Of a DNA stretch of 64,000 nucleotides, positions 56,345-64,000 are shown one piece after another. Every line of letters begins with the position of its first letter. The first letter of the stretch is position 1. The stretch spans positions 5,881,001-5,945,000 of the forward strand of contig NC_087110.1 in NCBI RefSeq assembly GCF_963855985.1. Direction: 5' to 3'. This stretch comes from Ostrinia nubilalis (taxonomy: Eukaryota > Arthropoda > Insecta > Lepidoptera > Crambidae). The position numbers and the translations under genes are program-made. Under the pieces are notes generated by a model. The model searched no databases. It was not told the origin of the DNA and was given only the letters and a program-made list of their open reading frames with translations.

Positions 56345-56540
56345 TACACTATAATGATATAGAAATAGAAAAACTTTATTGACACAGTACATAATAAATA
56401 CATAGACACAACAACGAGAATAAAAAAATAAGTAATATCAAGGAACAATAAATTACGAAGCCACTGCGTCAATAGGCTCCCGCTCAGCATTTATCTTGAC
56501 AAGCCCCACAGACCTTGTGTGGTCTGTGACAAGCCCTTAA
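56345..56540 (-). mobile_element. Possible LINE 3' end
   Basis: On the minus strand GTCAATAAAGTTTTTCTATT contains AATAAA followed by a TTTCTATTTCTAT run. Upstream, 56460-56640 is GC-richer, with a CACAGACC / GGTCTGTG hairpin. Clade unknown. Confidence 0.4.
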
Positions 56541-57044
56541 GAGCATGTCAAGAAGCTGGTCTTCCGCGGGTGCCGTTGCTTTTGGCATTGCGCATTCCCC
56601 CGTGGAGACACCGACTCGAGTTCGCTATCCTTCAGAAGGGTGCGCAATGCAGGGCAATACTATATGGCAAATATTAGTGGAAGTAAGCCTACCGTGGCCC
56701 ACCTCATTTGTGTCACCGATAGCATCTTGCTCTATCAGTATCGGAGATCACGAGATGCACAATAATCTTCATAACTTCATAGACTGGTCAGCGGTCGGCA
56801 ACATTTTATTAATACTCCGCTAATTGCCCAAGCTTTAACAGGATTAGCCGACATAGGCTTAAAAGGCATGCCAATAAACATCTTAATTAAAATACTTGTC
56901 AGTAAAATAACCAGTAAAATACCTTTCATGGTTTTTATACATTTAAATTGAAAGATTCTTACAATATTATAGTCTATTATTTTCGGAGTTTTCATAAAGT
57001 TCCTAAACTTTTTTGAATATGTTCTACCGCTTAAGTTCATCAGG
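56541..57044. other. Non-coding stretch, GC-richer at its start
   Basis: It may belong to the element ending at 56345. No confirmed coding. Confidence 0.3.
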
Positions 57045-57168
57045 GACAATGTGGATTCTAATGGTGAAAGAGTTTTTCAAATCGGTCCAATAGTTTTGGA
57101 GCCTCCTATTCAATGCAAATGAAACAAACTAAGAAACAAATCTTTCCTCTTTATAATATTAGCGTAGA
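57045..57168 (-). mobile_element. Helitron 5' part
   Basis: The minus strand starts TCTACGCTAATATTATAAAG and shares CAAATCGGTCCAATAGTTTT (plus sense) with the body at 35345-35458. The 3' hairpin is missing. Confidence 0.65.
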
Positions 57169-57561
57169 TGTTACTTTTCTTCCATTCTCTATGGACCCTT
57201 ACGAAATCCAAGTGATTAGTACCTATACTAAAAATATGATGTTATTTAACATTTTCTCTACATAGAGTAGTAAAACAGAAATTTCCACTACTGATGGAAA
57301 AATACGGCGAATTACTCGTAACTATTTTCTAGTCGCTTAGGTACAACATTTCACTAGACGTTTAATTAAAACTGACGTAAAGTGAGCTAAGCTTGTTACA
57401 AAACGTTTCTGGTCAACATTGTCAGTATCGAGGAGCGAAAGGTAGCTGAATCACAGCATCTTACTGATAAGCCAGCTCACTTCTCTCGACGTGTTTGTAA
57501 AAATACCAAGTAACTTGTCAACCAGAGTAAACTCATACTTGAGACAGAACAGAATACAATC

Positions 57562-57625
57562 TAAGGTTGAGTTGCACCATCTTACTTTAACTTTAACAAA
57601 GGTTAGATGGTACAACTCAGCTTAA
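57562..57625. mobile_element. Minimal MITE, nearly only terminal repeats
   Basis: TAAGGTTGAGTTGCACCATC is followed within 60 bp by GATGGTACAACTCAGCTTA. It is the shortest member of the 42549-42670 family. Confidence 0.8.
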
Positions 57626-58263
57626 AACAATACTAAAAAGATAGATTTATGTAACAACATTACTGTGGCCCACTGAGCTTGTAAATGACCAATGCTAGTC
57701 ACTTTATCTAGGAATTAAATGTACGAGTATGTGAAGACAAAACAACAAGACATTTTACGTAAAACTTTATTGAAGTATGTGAATCAATTTAGGAAAAACA
57801 CGCCATATTTTTGTCATAAATCACTTATCTCCTAAACGAGATGGCCGCACTCGTCCAGCTTCGTCTAAATTAAGTATTAAAATTCACAAGACGCTGTATT
57901 AATACCGAGTGCACAATAAATTGTGGGGACCGATGTAGGGCATGGATACCGGTATACCGGTATACCGAAATACCGGTATACCGGTCAAAATTTTCGGTAT
58001 TTTGATACCGGTATTTAAGGGGAAAATACCGGTATTTCGGTTTTTCGAAAAAAGTGATCTAATTTGGCAATATAAGCAGTTTTTCAACTAATGGAAAGTC
58101 ATTGATAGTCGTTTTACACCATCTCTTTTTATTTTTATACTTATTTTTAATATTGATTCAGAAGATAATGATCATCATATCGATTCCAATAATCGATTGA
58201 GTCAAGTCAGTTCTGCTGATATCATTGAAGCGAGCACGAGCATCTTAATAAGCACGAAAATAT

Positions 58264-59060
58264 ACCTACGTATTAATTAATGACCCTCTCTTCGTCCAAT
58301 GGCTCGTCACCACACGGCTCCGAAATCTTGAAAAGGGCCGTCTTAACCAGCGTATCCCTGTCAAGCCACACGAGTTGGATTTGCCTATCCTTGTTCCCAG
58401 CCGATCCTTAACTACGGTTGCTGAAACTCTTCCCAGCACTCTCTTGAACGACTCTGTGTTATCTACTATGGCTGCTCCTCTTCCTTGCACTGACTGCGTT
58501 GCCTAGCCGTATACCTGGTCCAAGGTTCGACGCCACGAAATCAACTTTGTACGCGTGAAAATAGTTTGAATACTATTTCCCGTGCTTGCAACATTTTTCT
58601 TTACTGCTTCGCCCCTATTAGACGTAGCGTGATCGTATAATATCCTATAGCCTTCCTCAATTTACGAGCTATCCCACACAAAAATAATTATTTAAATCAA
58701 ACTAGTAGTTCCTGAGATTAGTGCATTCAAACAAACAAACTCTTCAGCGTTTTAATATGAAACTGTTGTTGATTATTGGAGTCGAACCTTGGACCAGGCA
58801 TAAGAATAGGCAACGCAGTCGTACAGGAGGGTGCAAGGAAGAGGGGCAGCCACAGTAGATAACACGAAAGTCGTTCAAGAGAGAGCAAGGAAGAGGCGCA
58901 GCAACCGTAGTAAAGGAACGGCTGGGATGAATAAGGATAGGCGAATCCAACTCGCGAGGCTTGACAGGAATACGCTGGTTAAGGTGGCCCTTTTCAAGGC
59001 TTGGGAGCCAGCGGGTGACGAGCCATTGAACTTAGAGAGGGACATTAATTATACGCATAT
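58264..59060. repeat. Inverted repeat with arms of about 270 bp inside the hAT element
   Basis: 58264-58532 and 58781-59060 are inverted copies with moderate divergence (CCAAGGTTCGAC / GTCGAACCTTGG, TTGGATTTGCCTATCCTT / AAGGATAGGCGAATCCAA). Frames in both arms start with MQGRGAA but diverge, so coding is doubtful. Confidence 0.8.
58540..58750 (-). mobile_element. Helitron-like piece in the loop of the inverted repeat
   Basis: GTACGCGTGAAAATAGTTTG, AACATTTTTCTTTACTGCTTC and TAGTTCCTGAGATTAG also occur at 63355-63510. The ends with TC and CTAG are not preserved. Confidence 0.6.
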
Positions 59061-59547
59061 TTTTTACTTTGTCAAAGATAAGCACGAAAACGGTTTGTCT
59101 AAAATATATGAATTTCGTCTTATTCAATGCAGGATTAAATGCCCTTCACCTGCCATGAAGATCAATTTTCTATACTGCAAGTCCTTTATTTATACGGTAT
59201 AACCATAAAACCGGAAAAATGCCCCTTTCGGGGGGCCGCACCACACCTCCGTCGAAGTCAAAAACTTAGGATAGTCTTAATGAGCAGCAAATGAAGCTAT
59301 TAAAACAAAACCTTTAGGAATTATTTCCGATTTAATTAATTTTCACGTCTTATTCTACTGGCCTATTAATAACTTTTCGCAAACGAGACTTACTAATCGT
59401 TCTTGGAAACATTTAAACAGTAAATAGCAGTATCTCAAGAAATACCGAAAAAATACCGAAATTTCGGTATACCGGTAATTGAAATTTCAATACCGGTATC
59501 AATACCGGTATAAAATTTATTCCGGTATTCCATGCCCTAGACCGATG

Positions 59548-59803
59548 CTATCGGGCTAATAACTTCTTTGGTAGTCGCAGCTCCAACGAAAAACGACAAA
59601 AACCACACAAAAACTTGATGGAAACTCCGGGAGTTTAATGTTTTATGAGATGAGTCTTTTAACGCAATAGGATTACGTGAAGAAGGTCTGTTAAAAATAA
59701 AGTTTTCAAAGTTTGACAGATGAGCATCCTACTGCCTATAGAGGCAGGATTTATGAAGTTATGTCGCCTCTATGCTCATCTATGAAGATTAATCATTTTG
59801 TTT
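59548..59803. other. Host flank of the hAT insertion, nothing specific seen
   Basis: No recognised gene or repeat. Confidence 0.35.
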
Positions 59804-60024
59804 AAGCTTTCCGCCCGCGGCTTCGCCCGCGTCGAATTTTGTCTGTGACAGAAAAACATTATCGCGCGCATCCCTGTCACAAAAATCGGGATAAAAACTA
59901 CCTTATGTCCTTTCCCGGGACTCAAACTATCTCTATGCCAAACTTCTAAATCGGTTCAGTGGTTTAGGCGTGAAAGCGACACAGACAGACTGAATTACTT
60001 TCGCATTTATAATATTAGTATAGA
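59804..60024 (-). mobile_element. Non-autonomous Helitron, CCCGCGG type
   Basis: The minus strand starts A|TCTATACTAATATTATAAAT. The 3' hairpin (CCCGCGGCTTCGCCCGCG, plus sense) is kept, but the terminal CTAG has become CTTA. Confidence 0.78.
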
Positions 60025-61136
60025 TTAATTCTTAATCACATAATTAATTTGTAGTTAATGCATGTATTAAATCAAGCTATGTCATACTTTTGGGGAATAA
60101 CAATTTTGTGCTTTTACAGAATGGTGGTTCCTACTTATCCTGCTTACACTGTGGCAACGTATTATGTCTTACATATAATTTAAATTAATCGACGACCCAG
60201 CCTGATTATAACCTTAAAAGGGGTGCACAGTTGAAAATAATAATTTAGACGTTCTTAAAGAAGTAACATTGTTTTAAACCAAAACTCTTACAAAGACTTG
60301 TGAGATTTTCTTGTTAACTTAAAAAAAATATAATAAAATTATGCTGAATATTAAAACGAGCGCTTTACCTAATTTATATTAGTAAAATGTAAATGAACTT
60401 AAAAAATAAAAGAATATACGTTTGTAAAAACTTCGTGTTTATTGTACACAACATATTATTTTTATTGTAATAAAAACACAGATAAAACCATATCCACTGA
60501 TTAAATCAAGCAAGGTAAAATGTAATATGAGAACTAAAAACAAAAACAATAAAACCACAACAAACTAAACGTTAACACATGATAATTTATACAAAGCGTT
60601 ATAATTCACAATCAAAACACATAAATCGCGTGAAATTATCGACAAAAAAATCCGGGTCCAACTGTTGACAACCGCTGCCATCACTTTAAATAATGACGGT
60701 CGTGCGTTATTGAGCTCCCAGAGTTGGTGGTCCACCCTTTTATAATGTTTCTCAAAAAATACAAAAAACTATGTCCCCTGAGGTGCTTCACGAAATACTT
60801 GAACGTGTGAAATATGTGGATAATTTAACTTTATTATTGGTATCCTAATCTGAAGTAGTTCGATGATGGTTTTATTTTATTTAAATACAGCATAAACTCT
60901 TTATAACGACACTATTCAAAAAAACTTCTGATAACGTCGAAATTTCTTGACTTTCTTGGATCACTTTGTTTTCTATGCGCTTTACCGTGTTACTCCATTT
61001 AACGATCACTCTCTATAACGTCGAAAAATGCCAGAGCATTATTGGATAACTTTATATGCCGACCCTTTACACTAATGTTAACCTTATCGTTTTGTAAGTA
61101 ATGTAAATTATTATTAGCCAATATTTTTATTTATTT
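60025..61136. other. Non-coding stretch, nothing specific seen
   Basis: The sequence 60650-60750 is a little GC-richer. No gene recognised. Confidence 0.35.
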
Positions 61137-61262
61137 ACTGCGTAGTGACTCGCGTCTCGGACTACAAATGAAGCTGAGGTCGCGGATTCAAACCCCGCTG
61201 GCCAAAATTAGTGTGATGACTCGAGCCTGAAGTAGAAATTCTAATATTTATATTTAATTATT
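61137..61262 (+). mobile_element. tRNA-derived SINE fragment
   Basis: GCGTAGTGACTCGCGTCTCGG as a box-A region and GGATTCAAACCCCGCTGGCC as a box-B region are spaced as in a tRNA head. A short body follows. Confidence 0.55.
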
Positions 61263-61469
61263 TACTTTTATAGTATTTCTTTGTAATTTAAAAAAATAAA
61301 TCAAACATTATCTAGTAGTCATATTTTGTTTTGGGAAAGGAAATGATTTATGTTGAAAAAATGTTTTCTATCCATGATATTTTTAGTGTAGATTGTCTCT
61401 ACATTAATTGGTTAGCTAAAAACTGAGTTTGACTCCAAAATTAGTTAAATTAAAAAATATGAAAAGTGC

Positions 61470-61669
61470 TACTTCGTACGCGTGGACCCTATTTTATCCC
61501 CTTAGGGGTTGAATTTTGCAAAATCCTGTCTTAGTGAGCACATAGTTAATTACGTTCTAAAAAGAACACCCATGCAAAATTCGAGACGCCTAGCACTTGT
61601 AGTTTCTGAGATTTCGTGATGAGTGAATGAGTCAATCAGTCAGTGACCTTTCGCGTTTATTGATATAGA
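61470..61669 (-). mobile_element. Helitron, 3'-truncated
   Basis: The minus strand starts A|TCTATATCAATAAACGCG and carries the body of the 15629-15830 copy. It stops before the GC hairpin and CTAG. Confidence 0.75.
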
Positions 61670-62161
61670 TTTAGAATTTACAACGTATACTCGTATAGGT
61701 TTCAAAATTACTTCATGGTGTGTTTGTGGTTACAACAGAACCACACTGCGGTTACGACAGTGTGTTCAAAGGTTTATACATTTTGTTAGGTAGTATAAGT
61801 TTACATTACGGATATTTTTAAACGTTGTACGTACATCATAATATTTCCTTTAAAATTGGCTTAATCATGTTCCTTGGTCCCCATTTCGTGGTAAGTTTAT
61901 TTCCTGCCTCGGATGTTATGGTCAATCAATATTGGGTTAAATTTCAATAAAACACAAACAGTAAATTGTTAATAAGTTATGGGTAATCCCCTCTACTAAG
62001 TAACTATCTCAAAACTAGCCCGAATCAAAAACAAACAGAAATAATACATGGATATTAAAACCACAACAAAGCCTATATTTAAGCAAAGAACGAGAACTAT
62101 CTATGTATAATTAAGAAAGTACCTACGAAGTCCAGCAGTGGACGGCACTAGATTGATGAAA
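61670..62161. other. Non-coding stretch, nothing specific seen
   Basis: A 17-base RTE scrap (GTCCAGCAGTGGACGGC) is at 62132-62148. Otherwise nothing recognised. Confidence 0.4.
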
Positions 62162-62320
62162 TTAAATTAAATAGTTTATTCAGTACATAGGCCCTTTCCA
62201 GGGCACTTATACACGTCCCAAATATTATTATAGCTTGCCCTACCACCACTTCGGGACAATATTATGGGCTGGTGCTGAGAAGAAGTGGCGGTAGAAATCT
62301 ATCACCTTTCACCATTCATC
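62162..62320 (-). mobile_element. LINE or SINE 3' end, uninterrupted relative of 33985-34260
   Basis: Contains GGCCCTTTCCAGGGCACTTA, CACGTCCCAAATATTATTAT and GCTTGCCCTACCACCACTTC in one piece, then GGTGCTGAGAAGAAGTGGCG. AATAAAC appears at the minus-strand end. Confidence 0.7.
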
Positions 62321-62329
62321 ATCATCATC

Positions 62330-62455
62330 ATTATCTAAGCCATACATAGGACGTCCACTGCTGAACATAGGCCTCCCCCAATGCTTTCCATGTTACCCGG
62401 TTGGTAGCGGCCTGCGTCCAGCGCTTTCCCGCTACCTTTACGATAGCGGACCAAA
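62330..62455 (-). mobile_element. 5'-truncated RTE LINE tail
   Basis: GGACGTCCACTGCTGAACAT to CCGCTACCTTTACGAT on the minus strand, after an ATCATCATCATT tail. Confidence 0.82.
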
Positions 62456-63124
62456 AACCTATGCCTTTCTTAGGTATTTTATAACCCTAGTGTTTCAGAA
62501 TAGCTTATAAAAGAGCAAACGCTCGTGTTCGATTCCCGGTAGAGCACTGTTTCCCTGTACGATCGACTCCGAACTTCTGAGAATGCCGTGGGAAGAGCTC
62601 GCCCGATTATTTGTAATGTATGAGAAAATAACAATATTATATTTTATACGTTGGTAGAGTGATACTCTATGCAACTATTATAATAAGCACATACTATTTG
62701 TCATACAAGTGCTTATAACAAGTTCTGTGGTCTCATGAAAGTTCACTGAGGAATTACTGACCCTGATAATAAAATTTCAAAGGTTTTGGGAGTCAGGTGT
62801 TCACTTTTTTGTGACTTATATTTTGCTAAACCCTAGGAAGACTTACTATGGGTTACAAAGAACATGAATTCTAGCTCTATAAGTGCCATTATGCGATATA
62901 TTCATCTTGTATGAAGGGCATTATATTTAGAAAGAAAAAAAGAAAAAATATTTACTTGGTATTATTTAATCCTTCACGCACCAACTGCAAAATTGATTTT
63001 GATTGAACTCTACAATAATGTCCTCACCCATGACAGGAGGCCATTCTACGTTGCATTTGTGGTCTACTCAACATACTAACCTGTACAGATTTCTTTAAAT
63101 TCATATTCGTAGAACAAATCCAGC
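62456..63124. other. Non-coding stretch with a box-B-like scrap
   Basis: GTGTTCGATTCCCGG at 62528-62542 resembles a tRNA T arm, but no D arm or fold is found. Confidence 0.35.
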
Positions 63125-63180
63125 ATACCAGGAATCGAACGCGTGACCTTACGGATGAGTAAGCGTAACCGGCAGTTCAC
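63125..63180 (-). mobile_element. Possible SINE head remnant
   Basis: The minus strand has a perfect box B (GCGTTCGATTCC) but only a weak box A. Confidence 0.35.
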
Positions 63181-63344
63181 GTAAACTGTGCCAATTTGTT
63201 GTAATAACTATTATCTTAACATTGTAGTTTATGGTACTGAAACTGGTAATAAAGCCTATACGGGTATTTAACACTTAAGGACATTGTAAGATACGATGTA
63301 CCGTCATAAAACGGCGCTACATAATATGTATTTTATAATACTAA

Positions 63345-63520
63345 AGTACCCGCGACTTCGTACGCGTGAAAATAGTTTCAATAATATTTCCCGTTTTTGC
63401 AACATTTTTCTTTACTGCTCCGCCACTATTCGCTGTGGGGTGATGAGCCTTTCGATCCAACACAAAAATATTTTTTCAAATCGGACCAGTAGTTCCTGAG
63501 ATTAGCGCGTTCAAAACTTT
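63345..63520 (-). mobile_element. Helitron-like fragment
   Basis: CCCGCGACTTCGTACGCGTG, TTTTTCTTTACTGCTCCGCC and AGTAGTTCCTGAGATTAGCG match the piece at 58540-58750. The outer ends are missing. Confidence 0.6.
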
Positions 63521-64000
63521 GTTGCAAAATATAAGGTGACACAATGTTTGCCTAGATGTACCGTAGTACATAAAATAAGGTAAGATAACCCCTTTATTTG
63601 TCACAAAAGATGCTTCAGAACAGTTAAGCAGGGAGAATGCCATAACTAATATTCGTCCAAGGACATTGAGGTAAAGGTGAGTTCACACAGTCTGTTGTAA
63701 AAGTAATATAATCTTAATTCAAATTCAAATTCAAAACGTTTATTACTTGGTAATATGGTACTTTCTTTACTATTAGATATAGTTTTTTTATACCTTTTTC
63801 TCTTTATTTCTCGTATGTAACTTTTATAACATAATAGAAATTTTGAGTCAAATAAAATTTCTTAATTTTAATATCATTAACGTAGAAATTAGCGAGGAAG
63901 GATTAACTTTTACACGTAAAAACCATAAGTACTAACAGCCTTGCACAAATCAAAATATTTAGGTAATTAAGTCCTAGGTAAGTGCCCTTGCTTATATTAA
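63521..64000. other. Non-coding end of window with a LINE/SINE tail word
   Basis: ATTCAAATTCAAATTCAAAA followed by CGTTTATTAC at 63716-63745 resembles the repeat tail at 44371-44402. No gene. Confidence 0.35.

Larger units (their letters stand above)
57936..59539. mobile_element. hAT-type DNA transposon with 8-bp duplication
   Basis: TAGGGCATGG at the left and CCATGCCCTA at the right bound 1604 bp. GACCGATG lies directly outside both ends (57928-57935 and 59540-59547), the 8-bp duplication of hAT elements. Next to both ends are dense runs of ACCGGTAT words (GGTATACCGGTATACCG and similar), probably transposase-binding subterminal repeats. No hAT dimerisation motif was found in the interior, which instead carries a second inverted repeat and a Helitron piece. 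Confidence 0.88.

Noticed and set aside
56545..56823. 92-codon frame in a GC-richer block
   Set aside because: No domain, no splice context, and the other strand looks like the 3' end of a LINE.
58831..59202. 123-codon plus-strand frame with basic composition
   Set aside because: It lies in one arm of an inverted repeat inside a hAT element, and the other arm does not preserve the frame. It is treated as non-coding.

Overview
The window looks like lepidopteran (moth or butterfly) nuclear DNA. It is AT-rich, has no bacterial-style gene packing, and carries repeats that I recognise as typical of Lepidoptera: many 5'-truncated RTE-clade LINE tails, short Helitrons with TC...CTAG ends and a GC-rich 3' hairpin, tRNA-headed SINEs, several MITE families, and the AACCGACTTC-ended element. 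The species assignment is inference from these repeats.

Host gene content is almost nil. The best host-gene candidate is one internal exon on the minus strand (1509-1656), with a pyrimidine-rich acceptor, a GTAATG donor and a charged helical peptide. A GC-richer stretch with two CCAAT boxes (2250-2690) could be a promoter or first exon for a minus-strand transcript. Everything to the right reads as a very long intron or intergenic space.

The other coding sequence belongs to mobile elements. The largest is the C-terminal part of an R1-clade retrotransposon ORF2 on the minus strand (26717-28682). It is split by a 601-bp element (26849-27449) flanked by ATTAAG repeats. Removing the insert and one ATTAAG restores a continuous reading frame. 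A second copy of that element lies inverted at 9263-9942, flanked by TGGTAC repeats. Both copies carry the start of a THAP-type zinc-finger reading frame followed by a consensus splice donor. Other decayed coding pieces are a PIF/Harbinger transposase core (23573-24478), an RTE reverse-transcriptase fragment with its FADD motif (42797-42923), and RTE C-terminal tails at more than ten places.

The rest is nested transposon history. At 34650-35458 a Helitron holds both a GC-rich Harbinger-type MITE (TAA duplication) and an RTE tail (CAGAAAT duplication). At 42447-42701 one MITE sits inside another. At 34059-34223 a TA-flanked MITE sits inside a LINE tail whose uninterrupted relative is at about 62200. 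At 57936-59539 a hAT-type element with an 8-bp duplication encloses a large inverted repeat around a Helitron piece. At 49074-50034 a 214-216 bp tandem repeat has a MITE in its third unit. Two long palindromes (10249-10771 and 52265-53070) and a 2.2-kb TTAA-flanked element (46534-48726) complete the picture. I saw no rRNA gene, no CRISPR array and no convincing functional tRNA gene.
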